Origin: CAYNHF01 sp964397045 | GTDB taxonomy: Bacteria; Actinomycetota; Acidimicrobiia; Spongiisociales; UBA5794 | NCBI GenBank assembly: GCA_964397045.1 | Contig: CAYNHF010000006.1 | Span: forward strand, 1-64,000 | DNA: 64,000 nt | Direction: 5' to 3' | Shown: piece by piece, positions 44,619 through 52,643 of the stretch | Position numbering within the stretch: the first letter of the stretch is position 1 | How the letters are laid out: the number at the start of each line of letters is the position of its first letter | Position numbers and translations under genes: made by a program | The notes under the pieces: model-generated | The model's input: the letters and a program-made list of their open reading frames with translations, nothing else | Databases searched by the model: none | What the model was told of the DNA's origin: nothing

Positions 44619-45614
44619 CTAGATCGCCGGGGTGGCCAGAGCGACCGCGTAACGGTCCTGGCGATCCGTGTGCCACTGCGCGAGCGCCAGGCCGGCGGCC
44701 TCGAGGTCGGTGACGAACCGCGCTCTGGTGAACTTGCAGGACACCTCATTGCGGATCAACTCTCCTGCGGCCAGTGAGATCGTTTCTCCTAGTGCCCCGA
44801 TGGTCACCGTCATGTCGCGGGTTGCCCGCAGCCCCATGTCGATGCAGGCGCGCTCCGCATCCCAGGTCGCCACGTATTCGAAATCGTCTACCGGAAAGTC
44901 GGCACGTAATTCCCGGTTCATGACGTGCAGCATGTTCCGGTTGAAAGCGGCGGTCACCCCGGCAGCGTCGTCATACGCCGCAAGCAAGGTTGCTTCGTCC
45001 TTGACGAGATCGAAGCCCAGGAGCAGGGAATCGCCGGGTTCCAACAGCAGTGCGATCGAGGCGAGCACCTCTGCTCTGCGCGTCCCGTCGAAGTTACCGA
45101 CGGTCGTTCCGAGGAATGTGACCAAGCGCCTGCCGGTGCGCGGCACTTCGGGGAGGTCGGTGAGAAAATCCCCTACGTAGCCGTCGATGTGGAGCCAGGG
45201 GTAATACGCCGCGAGGTGCTGGGCGGCTTCGAGTAGGGCGTTCTCGCTGATGTCGATTGGAACGTATCGTTCCCCCGAACCGGCAAGGCGCATGGCGTCG
45301 ACGATGAGTTTCGTCTTGACCGAGTAGCCGGATCCCAGTTCGACCACCTCAGCGGGTCGGGCTGCCCCGATGATTGCCTCCGCGCTCGCTTCGAGGATTT
45401 CAGTCTCCGCCCGCGTGAGGTAGTACTCAGGCAGCCGGGTGATGTCGTCGAACAACCGCGACCCACGTGCGTCGTAGAAGTATTTGGATGGCATCGACTT
45501 CGGAGAAGCGAGCAATCCTTCCCGGGCGTCCTCGAGCATCCGGGTGGTATCGCCGCGCTGGGTGGCGAGATGCGTGATCGTGACGGAGATGCCGCCCGGT
45601 GAGGTGTCCGGCAT
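44619..45614 (-). CDS. egtD: L-histidine N-alpha-methyltransferase
   Basis: Trimethylates histidine to hercynine, the first step of ergothioneine synthesis. The 331-residue length is typical. Motifs: PSKYFYDARGSRLFDDITRLPEYYLTRAE (pieces PSKYFYDARGSRLFD and LPEYYLTRAE, about 40-70), SAM loop VVELGSGYSVKTKLI (about 89-103) and FLGTTVGNFDG (about 165-175), which lines the histidine pocket. The usual partners egtB and egtC are not in the window, so it is either separated from them or provides hercynine alone. Confidence 0.93.
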   Translation of the reverse strand: MPDTSPGGISVTITHLATQRGDTTRMLEDAREGLLASPKSMPSKYFYDARGSRLFDDITRLPEYYLTRAETEILEASAEAIIGAARPAEVVELGSGYSVKTKLIVDAMRLAGSGERYVPIDISENALLEAAQHLAAYYPWLHIDGYVGDFLTDLPEVPRTGRRLVTFLGTTVGNFDGTRRAEVLASIALLLEPGDSLLLGFDLVKDEATLLAAYDDAAGVTAAFNRNMLHVMNRELRADFPVDDFEYVATWDAERACIDMGLRATRDMTVTIGALGETISLAAGELIRNEVSCKFTRARFVTDLEAAGLALAQWHTDRQDRYAVALATPAI

Positions 45615-45749
45615 CGTCAGGAGAGCGGTCGGTTGGTTGGGGAAGGGCGTTGCATGCTGCGACGGTAGCCCGGTCGCGTCTGAGGCAACCGAAGTCAGGG
45701 GAGGGGTTCGTCCTGACTTTGCGTCTACCCGCTCCTAACGTCGATACCC

Positions 45750-46463
45750 GTGGAATCCGCTCTCACCGTGCTCGCCGCGCTCGCCGCCACCGGCTTCACC
45801 ATCGACCTGGCGCGCAGCTATCGCACCCGGCCCCGGCCTCATGCCGGGGTCTGGGCCCTGGCAATGGCGTTGTACGCGATCGCCACCTGGTCGCTCGCGA
45901 TCGGTCTGGCGGCAGGCTGGGGAGAGGTGAGTTTCAAGAGCTTCTATTACTTCGGCGCCATCGCCAACATCCCGCTGCTGGCAGCCGGATCGGTCTATCT
46001 CAACGCCTCGGCCCGGTTTGCCAGGCGGTTCACCATCGGAGTTGGGGTCTTCCTCTTGCTGGGTGCAGTAGCTGTGCTGACCGCCCCTGCCGCCTCCGTC
46101 CTTGCCGACCGTGTGCCGGAGGGCTCCGAGGTATTTGGCTATTCGATCACTCTCGGCGGCATCAATCTGCCGGGTCCGCGTCTCTTCGCCGCGGTCGCGG
46201 GAGGGGTCGGCACCGTCACGATCATCGGGTTCTCGGTTGCAGCCATTTGGCGCACCCGCCGTAGCAACCCAAATGTCGCGGCCGGGAACCTCCTCATCGT
46301 CCTTGGCACATTGGCCCCTGCATTGGGCGGCTCCCTCACGGCGATCGGTGAAGCAGGCGGCCTGGCATTGTCGTTGCTCATCGGAGCCGTGTTGCTGTGG
46401 TCCGGATACCGGGTCGCCACCAGGCCTCAGCCCGTGAGTCGCGATCCCGGCAGTCCGACCTGA
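45750..46463 (+). CDS. Multi-pass membrane protein of unknown function
   Basis: A 237-residue protein with about seven hydrophobic helices (for example 3-20, 33-52, 66-84, 92-112, 142-165, 178-200 and 203-222). The N-out start and regular spacing resemble a small rhodopsin-like or seven-helix layout, but there is no retinal-binding Lys motif. GTG start at 45750. It stands alone between egtD and an EamA transporter. Confidence 0.65.
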   Translation: MESALTVLAALAATGFTIDLARSYRTRPRPHAGVWALAMALYAIATWSLAIGLAAGWGEVSFKSFYYFGAIANIPLLAAGSVYLNASARFARRFTIGVGVFLLLGAVAVLTAPAASVLADRVPEGSEVFGYSITLGGINLPGPRLFAAVAGGVGTVTIIGFSVAAIWRTRRSNPNVAAGNLLIVLGTLAPALGGSLTAIGEAGGLALSLLIGAVLLWSGYRVATRPQPVSRDPGSPT

Positions 46464-46494
46464 GATACCCGTCTCCTCCAATTTCTGCGGTTGG

Positions 46495-47412
46495 TCAGGT
46501 GGTCGCAGACTCTGGCGTGGCCGGCGCCGTATCGCGACGTTCGGCTCTATCGGTGATGACGACCCCGGCGAGGATCAACACCCCACCCAGGGCGATCCCC
46601 ACCTCGAGTTGTTCGCCGAGGAGTGTGATCCCGGCCGCGATCGCGATCAGTGGCACCACGTAGCCGATCATCGAAGCCTTGGTTGCACTCGCATGGCCCA
46701 GGACCCAGTAGAAGAGGATGAAGGGCAACACCGTCCCGAACACTGCCATGTAGAACAGGAGGGCCCAGCCCCAATTGCTGATGTCCGTCTGTAGCCCCTC
46801 GACGACCAATGCTGCGGCCACGAGCAGGGCCGCTCCGACGATGAACTGCACGCCGGAGAGTTGTACGGGGTCATAGGTGCCGGAGCGGCCCTTCGCGTAG
46901 ACGCCTGCGAACGAAATCGAGGTGACCGCGACCAGGCTGAGCGAGCCGGCAATGATGGGATCACCGGCGTCGCCGATGCCGGTGTCCCCGGTTGCCAACA
47001 GGATCGCGATACCAGTGAATCCGAGGCTCAGGCCGAAGACCTTCAACGGTTTCAACTTCTCGTCCGGGAGCGCGAAATTGGCGAGGACCGCCGTGACCAG
47101 AGGGATGAGCGCCACGATCAACCCCACGAATCCTGCCCCCGCATATTCGTAGGCGAGCGTGAAGAGGACGAACGGCAGCGCCAGATTGGTCACCGCGAGC
47201 ACGCTCCCCGTCGTCCACGTAGAAGCCTGCCGAGCGAGATGGCGCTGCGTGATGAGGAGATAGATGACGGTGACGACAACGGCGATCACAGTGCGCCAGG
47301 CCACCAATCCGTACGGCTGGACGCCGGCGTCGAGGGCGGCGCGAGTAGCCACCCCGGAGGTTCCCCATCCCAGCGCGGCGAAGAGCATGGCGGCCCAGAC
47401 GCGAACTTGCAT
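46495..47412 (-). CDS. DMT-superfamily transporter (EamA domains)
   Basis: A 305-residue protein with ten hydrophobic helices in two EamA repeats (about 5-140 and 150-290), the drug/metabolite transporter fold. The first repeat shows LGWGTSGVATRAALDAGVQPYGL, in pieces at 15-37, and the second ends with LGEQLEVGIALGGVLILAGVV. Substrate unknown; amino acid or metabolite export is common in the family. Confidence 0.88.
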   Translation of the reverse strand: MQVRVWAAMLFAALGWGTSGVATRAALDAGVQPYGLVAWRTVIAVVVTVIYLLITQRHLARQASTWTTGSVLAVTNLALPFVLFTLAYEYAGAGFVGLIVALIPLVTAVLANFALPDEKLKPLKVFGLSLGFTGIAILLATGDTGIGDAGDPIIAGSLSLVAVTSISFAGVYAKGRSGTYDPVQLSGVQFIVGAALLVAAALVVEGLQTDISNWGWALLFYMAVFGTVLPFILFYWVLGHASATKASMIGYVVPLIAIAAGITLLGEQLEVGIALGGVLILAGVVITDRAERRDTAPATPESATT

Positions 47413-47450
47413 CAGCCCAGGCTAGGTGTCGACAAGGAAAGCTGGATCGC

Positions 47451-48278
47451 TCAGCGGCGCCGTACTTCGATCCGCCAGCGCTGCAGTGATCGCATCAACC
47501 TGCGGGTTGTGGTCGGGGCTGGATGGGTTACCTCATCGCCGGCGAGAAGCGGGCCGGAGGGTGCCACTTGCTCGGACGAGGACTCGTCCACGGCAGCCGG
47601 CTCCTCCGGAGGAGCCGGCTCGGCAGACGCCACGGTGCTTCGCAGGTCGGCCAATCGTTCCTTGAGAAAGCGGTTCTCCGTCTCTGCCTTGGCAGCACGC
47701 TCCCTGGCCTCGGCCACCTGTTGGCCCGCCTCGTGAAGGTTGCCGAGCTGCATCAGCATCTTGTCCCATGCCGCGATCGGAACGATCATCGTGCCTTCTG
47801 CCGGCGGTGTTTGATCGAGGATCACGGCGACCGGAGGCGGCTCCCCATCGTCTGCGGTGATGCTCAGGTCGACGACGGCAACCGCGGGCGGGTCGAGAGC
47901 GGTGTCCCCGATTTGCTCCTTCTGGACCGCAGGCTCTGCGGTGGCAATCGGGGCGATCTGGCGGCCGAGGTCGTGGGCGCGAGCCACGACGTCTCCCAGG
48001 TGAATCATGCGCCGGGTCCCTTTGACCTCCTCGTCCAAGCGCGAGGGGATCGACCCGCGGCGGGCCCACTTGCGGAGGGTCTCAACCGGGATCCCTGTTG
48101 CTGCATGGGCCTCGCGAAGTGTTATCCAGCCTTCATCCTGTGGAAGGCCGGTATCAGTCGGCGGCTCTGGCGGCGCCGCGGGTGCGGAGCTCGGAACCGG
48201 CTCGTCCTGGTGCCTCCTGCGGGTCGACTCTCGAATGGCTTCGGTCTCCCACAGGAAGGTTGCGTCGGTGGTACTCAT
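47451..48278 (-). CDS. MerR-like HTH protein with C-terminal coiled coil, divergent from the BMC operon
   Basis: A 275-residue protein. A MerR-like winged helix-turn-helix (about residues 50-85, WITLREAHAATGIPVETLRKWARRGSIPSR in two parts) is followed by an acidic Pro/Ala-rich middle (about 105-160), a coiled coil (about 178-212) and a basic tail ending RRLMRSLQRWRIEVRRR. It lacks a visible effector-binding domain. It is transcribed away from the BMC operon with 92 bp between them, so it may regulate the BMC, but similar proteins occur elsewhere in actinobacteria. The start could be three codons upstream at 48287. Confidence 0.75.
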   Translation of the reverse strand: MSTTDATFLWETEAIRESTRRRHQDEPVPSSAPAAPPEPPTDTGLPQDEGWITLREAHAATGIPVETLRKWARRGSIPSRLDEEVKGTRRMIHLGDVVARAHDLGRQIAPIATAEPAVQKEQIGDTALDPPAVAVVDLSITADDGEPPPVAVILDQTPPAEGTMIVPIAAWDKMLMQLGNLHEAGQQVAEARERAAKAETENRFLKERLADLRSTVASAEPAPPEEPAAVDESSSEQVAPSGPLLAGDEVTHPAPTTTRRLMRSLQRWRIEVRRR

Positions 48279-48370
48279 GACTGCCATGATACGGAACGCG
48301 ACGGCTGCGCGATCGGGCTACGGGCGGCGGTTCACACATCCCTAGGATTGCAGCGGGAGGAGTTGTCCTT

Positions 48371-48994
48371 GTGAGTCCGTCTGCCAATCGAAATCCACGG
48401 GTGCCGCCCGAGGGTGAGATTCGAGCCATAGTTGCCCGGGTACTCGACGGCGTGCTCACCACGGCAGCAGATGCGGTGGCGACTGCTTCTCCGCTGGTTG
48501 CGGATCCGGTGACACCTCCTGTGCCAGAGGGTGAGGTCCGGGTCGCGGTCGGTGCCGACCACGGCGGGTATCCGTTGAAGGAACGACTGGTGTTCCGGCT
48601 TCGTGAAGCCGGGTACGACGTGCTCGACTGCGGCACCGACTCTCCAGACAGCACCGACTACCCGGTGCACGCTCACGCCGTCGCCCGAGCCGTCGTCGGC
48701 GGCGAAGCTACCTGGGGGATCGTGGTTGACGGCGCCGGGATCGGGTCGGCGATGGTGGCCAACAAGGTTCCCGGCGTGCGGGCAGCCCTCTGCTACGACA
48801 TCTCCACGGCTCGCAACAGCCGCGAGCACAACCATGCCAACGTCCTGACCCTGGGTGCGGCACTGGTCGGTGATGGTCTAGCGTGGCAGATCGTGCAGGA
48901 GTGGCTTTCGGTGGAGTGGGGCGGCGGTCGCCATGCCAGACGGGTGGCCATGATCGACGATATCGAGCAGAGCTACCTGGGCACGGAGGTGTGA
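48371..48994 (+). CDS. BMC-associated RpiB/LacAB-family sugar-phosphate isomerase
   Basis: First gene of the BMC operon, 207 residues. Residues 1-52 form an extension absent from the housekeeping RpiB: an amphipathic helix (about 14-35, GEIRAIVARVLDGVLTT) and a Pro-rich linker, probably an encapsulation peptide. The catalytic domain (about 56-207) keeps GADHGGYPLKE, the phosphate-binding SREHNHANVL and GGRHARRV. At the position of the E. coli catalytic Cys66 it has Asp120 (IVVDGAGIGSAMVANK); Asp here recalls the LacA/LacB subunits. It may therefore not be a standard ribose-5-phosphate isomerase. GGAGGAG precedes the GTG. In SPU-type BMCs an RpiB homologue normally accompanies DeoC. Confidence 0.85.
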   Translation: MSPSANRNPRVPPEGEIRAIVARVLDGVLTTAADAVATASPLVADPVTPPVPEGEVRVAVGADHGGYPLKERLVFRLREAGYDVLDCGTDSPDSTDYPVHAHAVARAVVGGEATWGIVVDGAGIGSAMVANKVPGVRAALCYDISTARNSREHNHANVLTLGAALVGDGLAWQIVQEWLSVEWGGGRHARRVAMIDDIEQSYLGTEV

Positions 48995-49001
48995 GAGGCC
49001 G

Positions 49002-49835
49002 ATGGTGAATCGCGATCAGATTATCGAGGTCGTGACCCGTGAGGTACTCGTGGCGCTCGCGGCAGGTTATGACATCTGCGACAACCCGGACCAGGTCCGC
49101 AAGGTTGTGGCCAACGGAGCAGATCGTGTCGCGTTCCACGGAGACGGCTCCGAAGTGCCGTTGGATCTGGCTCGCTACATAGATCACACCCTGTTACGTC
49201 CCGATGCCACGGCTGAGGAGATCGACGAACTCTGCGCGGAAGCCCGTGAGTTCAACTTCGCCTCAGTCTGCATCAACCCCACCTGGGTACGCCGCGCCAC
49301 GGCCAGTCTTCGAGGGACCGATGTTGCGGTATGCACGGTGATCGGGTTTCCGCTTGGCGCCACTACTCCGGACGTGAAGGCCTGGGAAGCTCGCAAGGCG
49401 CTGCGTGACGGAGCTCGCGAAGTCGACATGGTGATCAACGTTGGTGCCCTGAAGTCCGGCGACTATCAGTTGGTACTCCAGGATATCGAGCGAGTGGTGG
49501 ACGCCGCCCACGAGGTCGGCGCGATCTGCAAAGTGATTCTCGAAACCGGACTGTTGACCGACGAGGAGAAGGTGATGGCTTCCGCCCTGGCGCGCCAGGC
49601 GCACGCCGACTTCGTCAAGACGTCGACGGGTTTCGGTCACGGTGGGGCGACGGTGTACGACGTAGCATTGATGCGTGAGACCGTGGGCCCCGAGATGGGC
49701 GTGAAAGCGTCGGGCGGTGTGAGAACCGCGGAGGACGTCGAGGACATGATCTCGGCGGGAGCGACTCGGATCGGGGCTTCTGCCGGCGTAGCGATAGTGA
49801 GCGGTGAAGGAGACACTGGTGACCAGCGGTATTGA
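49002..49835 (+). CDS. deoC: Deoxyribose-5-phosphate aldolase with BMC-targeting extension
   Basis: Class I aldolase that splits 2-deoxyribose-5-phosphate into glyceraldehyde-3-phosphate and acetaldehyde. Of 277 residues, about 1-52 are an extension (NRDQIIEVVTREVLVALAAG, then DNPDQVRKVVANGAD) before the TIM barrel that starts LARYIDHTLLRP. Catalytic residues are present: Asp142 in EVDMVINVG, Schiff-base Lys206 in FVKTSTGFG and Lys235 in VKASGGVRT. It is the signature enzyme of this BMC, and the acetaldehyde is passed to the aldehyde dehydrogenase. It starts 7 bp after the RpiB-like gene, and its 3' end overlaps the next gene by 17 bp. Confidence 0.95.
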   Translation: MVNRDQIIEVVTREVLVALAAGYDICDNPDQVRKVVANGADRVAFHGDGSEVPLDLARYIDHTLLRPDATAEEIDELCAEAREFNFASVCINPTWVRRATASLRGTDVAVCTVIGFPLGATTPDVKAWEARKALRDGAREVDMVINVGALKSGDYQLVLQDIERVVDAAHEVGAICKVILETGLLTDEEKVMASALARQAHADFVKTSTGFGHGGATVYDVALMRETVGPEMGVKASGGVRTAEDVEDMISAGATRIGASAGVAIVSGEGDTGDQRY

Positions 49836-50451
49836 CCTGAGATCATTTGCGTTCCTCGACAGCCTCCAGCCGCAATACGCGGCGTTCCTCGGCACCGTGG
49901 CGCAGGGCTTCCTGCCGTTGGCAGGTGATGCATCGCTGTGGGTAGAGGTGGCGCCCGGCATCGAGATCAACCGCCTGACAGACGTCGCGATGAAGTCCAA
50001 CCGCGTGCGACCGGCGATGCAGATCATCGAACGCTATTACGGAGTCCTGGAGATCCATTCCCACGAGCTCGCCGAGACCCGGGCAGCGGGAGAGGCCATT
50101 CTCGATGCGATCGGGCTCAACGAGTCAGACCGGCTCAAGCCGCGGATTCTCTCGAGCCAGATCATCAGGCGCATCGACGATCACCACTCCCAGCTCATCA
50201 ACCGGGTACGGCATGGCCAGATGATCATTCCCGGCCAAACGCTGTATGTCCTTGAGTGCGAGCCTGCCGCCTACGCATCGCTCGCGGCGAACGAAGCGGA
50301 GAAGGCGGCTGAGATCAACATTCTCGAAGTGCGTTCCTACGGTTCGATGGGCCGTATGTACCTCGGTGGCGAGGAACGTGACATCGACGTCGGTTGGCGT
50401 GCTGCCATCGCAGCACTCGAAGGCTTGGAGGGGCGCGAGGTTACGAAGTAG
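49819..50451 (+). CDS. BMC-T shell protein, double-stacking (CsoS1D-like) type
   Basis: Tandem-domain shell protein of 210 residues that forms trimers in the BMC facet. The N-terminal part (LRSFAFLDSLQPQYAAFLGT, QGFLPLAGDASLWVEVAPG) and the second repeat (AEINILEVRSYGSMGRMYLG) match the stacked BMC-T type whose large gated pore is thought to pass bulky substrates or cofactors. The ERYYGVLEIHSHELA segment lies near the pore-gating residues. The GTG at 49819, with AAGGAG six bases upstream, is chosen over an in-frame GTG at 49804. Confidence 0.9.
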   Translation: MTSGIDLRSFAFLDSLQPQYAAFLGTVAQGFLPLAGDASLWVEVAPGIEINRLTDVAMKSNRVRPAMQIIERYYGVLEIHSHELAETRAAGEAILDAIGLNESDRLKPRILSSQIIRRIDDHHSQLINRVRHGQMIIPGQTLYVLECEPAAYASLAANEAEKAAEINILEVRSYGSMGRMYLGGEERDIDVGWRAAIAALEGLEGREVTK

Positions 50452-50565
50452 TCCCGCCGCGGCCACGTGCCGCGAGCGCGAGCATCGTCGATCAGATGAG
50501 CGGTGATCTCGCGATCAGATGAGTACTCCAGAGACATAGGTTTCCGTAGAAAGGAGGAGCTTCGA

Positions 50566-50868
50566 ATGGCAGAAGCTCTTGGAATGATCGAGGCACGGGG
50601 TTTCGCCGCGATGGTCGAAGCCTCCGATGCCATGGTGAAGGCGGCGAAGGTCGAACTCGTCAGCTACGAGAAGACCGGTGGCGGCTACGTCACTGCCGTC
50701 GTGCGAGGTGACGTAGCTGCAGTGAAAGCTGCCGTCGATGCCGGCGTACGCGGCGCCGAGAAGGTCGGCGAGGTCATTGCCGTTCACGTCATCGCACGTC
50801 CGCACCTCAACGTGGATCTCGTGCTCCCACTCGGGCGCAACGAAGACGCGGCCGAGGAACTCGGCTGA
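50566..50868 (+). CDS. BMC-H hexameric shell protein
   Basis: Main facet protein of the shell, 100 residues with a single Pfam BMC domain, PduA/EutM-like. The core runs ALGMIEARGFAAMVEASDAM, then VELVSYEKTGGGYVTAVVRGDVAAVKAAVDAG (in pieces), ending HVIARPHLNVDLVLP. AAGGAGG lies 11 bp before the ATG. It is the only BMC-H in the locus, after a 114-bp gap that could carry an internal promoter or processing site to raise its level. Confidence 0.95.
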   Translation: MAEALGMIEARGFAAMVEASDAMVKAAKVELVSYEKTGGGYVTAVVRGDVAAVKAAVDAGVRGAEKVGEVIAVHVIARPHLNVDLVLPLGRNEDAAEELG

Positions 50869-50887
50869 GACCCGGAGGGAGGCTGCG

Positions 50888-51175
50888 ATGCAGCTAGCCA
50901 GGGTCACCGGAACGCTCGTCGCCACACGCAAGGATCCGCTGATGGAGGGCATGACGTTTCTTGTGCTCCAGCAGGTCGCGGCAGACACCGGCGAGACCGG
51001 CGGCTTCGTCGTCGCGGTCGATGCCGTTGGTGCCGGCGTGGGCGAGATGGTGATGTTCGCCTCGGGTAGTTCGGCGCGTCAGACCGTGCTCACCAAGGAC
51101 AAGCCATGTGACGCCGTCGTCATGGCCATCGTCGATACCTGGGAAGTCGACGGTGAGGTGAGGTACGTGAAGTGA
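50888..51175 (+). CDS. BMC-P pentameric vertex protein (EutN/CcmL type), copy 1
   Basis: A 95-residue EutN/CcmL-family protein that caps the 12 vertices of the shell. Signatures: LARVTGTLVATRKDPLMEGM at the N-terminus, VAVDAVGAGVGEMVMFASGSSARQT (in pieces) in the middle, and VVMAIVDTWEVDG at the end. First of three paralogues in the operon; 19 bp after BMC-H. Confidence 0.95.
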   Translation: MQLARVTGTLVATRKDPLMEGMTFLVLQQVAADTGETGGFVVAVDAVGAGVGEMVMFASGSSARQTVLTKDKPCDAVVMAIVDTWEVDGEVRYVK

Positions 51176-51185
51176 GCGCGTTGCC

Positions 51186-52643
51186 ATGTTGAACGACGCC
51201 GATATCCAGGCGATCATCGAGCGGGTCAAGGGCAGGGTTGCAGCCGCGGAGCACGCCGACCGGAGTGGGCCGGCGCTCGAAGCCGCCGCCGAGATCGACA
51301 TGTACCGGGCAGACCTGGGGGACGGGATCCACGCGACCGTCGATGCCGCCGTCGCTGCCGCCCGCGGCGCGTTCGTGTCATATCGCGAAATGGGTCTCGA
51401 GGTTCGCAAAACCATCGTTGAGGCGATGCGAGCCGCGATGCTGCGTGAGGGTGAACGGCTCGCCTATATGGCTGCCGAGGAGACGGGAATCGGTCGTGCC
51501 GAGGACAAGGTCGTCAAGAACCGCTTGGTCACGACGAAGACTCCCGGACCGGAGGACCTGGAGCCGCGCGCGGTCACCGGGGATCAGGGCATGCTCCTCA
51601 CCGAGTATGCGCCGTACGGGGTGATCGGTTCGATCACCCCCACCACCAACCCCACGTCGACGATCATCAACAACTCCATTGCCATGGTTTCGGCGGGCAA
51701 CGCGGCGACGTTCAACGTGCACCCGAACGCCCGCCGGGTGTCGGTCGAGAACATCAAGCTGTTGAACCATGCCATCACTGCAGCGGGTGGCCCTTCCGAT
51801 CTGGTGACTGCGATCGCGAAGCCCACACTCGACAGCGCCAAGGAACTCATGAACCACCCGGACGTTCGGGTGCTGTTGGTGACCGGCGGTCCCGGCGTAG
51901 TGCGTGAAGCGCTCCGGACGCCGAAGAAGGCGATCACAGCCGGACCCGGTAACCCACCTGCGGTCGTCGACCCAACCGGTGACATCGAACAGGCTGGGCG
52001 TGACATCGTGCGTGGCGGCTCGTTCGACAACAACGTTGTGTGTATCGACGAGAAGACCACCATCGTTGTCGACACGGTTGCCGACCGATTGGTGCAGTCG
52101 ATGCAGGCCGCGGGTGCCTACCGGCTGAAGGAACACGAACTGAAGCGGCTCGAGCGGGGGATCTTCCGCGAGAAGGGTCCACCCAACAAACCCGGTGTCA
52201 TCAATCCCGAGTTCATCGGCAAAGATGCCTCCCGGATTCTCAGTGAGATCGGCGTCAGCGTCGATCGGTCGGTGCGGCTTGCCGTTGCCGAGGTTCCACG
52301 GGAGCACAACCTGGTGTGGACAGAGCAGATGATGCCGGTGATGCCGGTCGTGAGAGTCAAGGACGTCGATACCGCGATTGACCTGGCGGTCGCGTCCGAG
52401 CATGGCTTCCGCCATACCGCGTCGATTCACTCGACGAACGTCGCCACGATCACCCGGATGGCGCGAGCCATGAACTGTTCGATCTTCGTGGCCAACGGCC
52501 CCAACTTCTCCGGGCTCGGCGAAGGCGGGGAAGGGTTCACCTCGTTTTCCATCGCCAGCCCGACGGGCGAGGGGCTCACCAATCCGCGAACGTTCTCGCG
52601 GGTTCGTCGAGTGACCGTGGTGGGGGCGTTGCGCATTGTCTGA
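51186..52643 (+). CDS. CoA-acylating aldehyde dehydrogenase of the BMC (PduP/EutE type)
   Basis: Oxidises an aldehyde, probably the acetaldehyde made by DeoC, to acyl-CoA with NAD+. The 485-residue protein has an N-terminal amphipathic helix (LNDADIQAIIERVKGRVAAA, residues 2-21) and a linker, as in BMC-targeted homologues. The catalytic domain shows GVIGSITPTTNPTSTIINNS (about 145-164) and the catalytic Cys286 in DNNVVCIDEK. The NAD+ and CoA recycling partners (alcohol dehydrogenase, phosphotransacylase) are not in the locus. Confidence 0.95.
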   Translation: MLNDADIQAIIERVKGRVAAAEHADRSGPALEAAAEIDMYRADLGDGIHATVDAAVAAARGAFVSYREMGLEVRKTIVEAMRAAMLREGERLAYMAAEETGIGRAEDKVVKNRLVTTKTPGPEDLEPRAVTGDQGMLLTEYAPYGVIGSITPTTNPTSTIINNSIAMVSAGNAATFNVHPNARRVSVENIKLLNHAITAAGGPSDLVTAIAKPTLDSAKELMNHPDVRVLLVTGGPGVVREALRTPKKAITAGPGNPPAVVDPTGDIEQAGRDIVRGGSFDNNVVCIDEKTTIVVDTVADRLVQSMQAAGAYRLKEHELKRLERGIFREKGPPNKPGVINPEFIGKDASRILSEIGVSVDRSVRLAVAEVPREHNLVWTEQMMPVMPVVRVKDVDTAIDLAVASEHGFRHTASIHSTNVATITRMARAMNCSIFVANGPNFSGLGEGGEGFTSFSIASPTGEGLTNPRTFSRVRRVTVVGALRIV

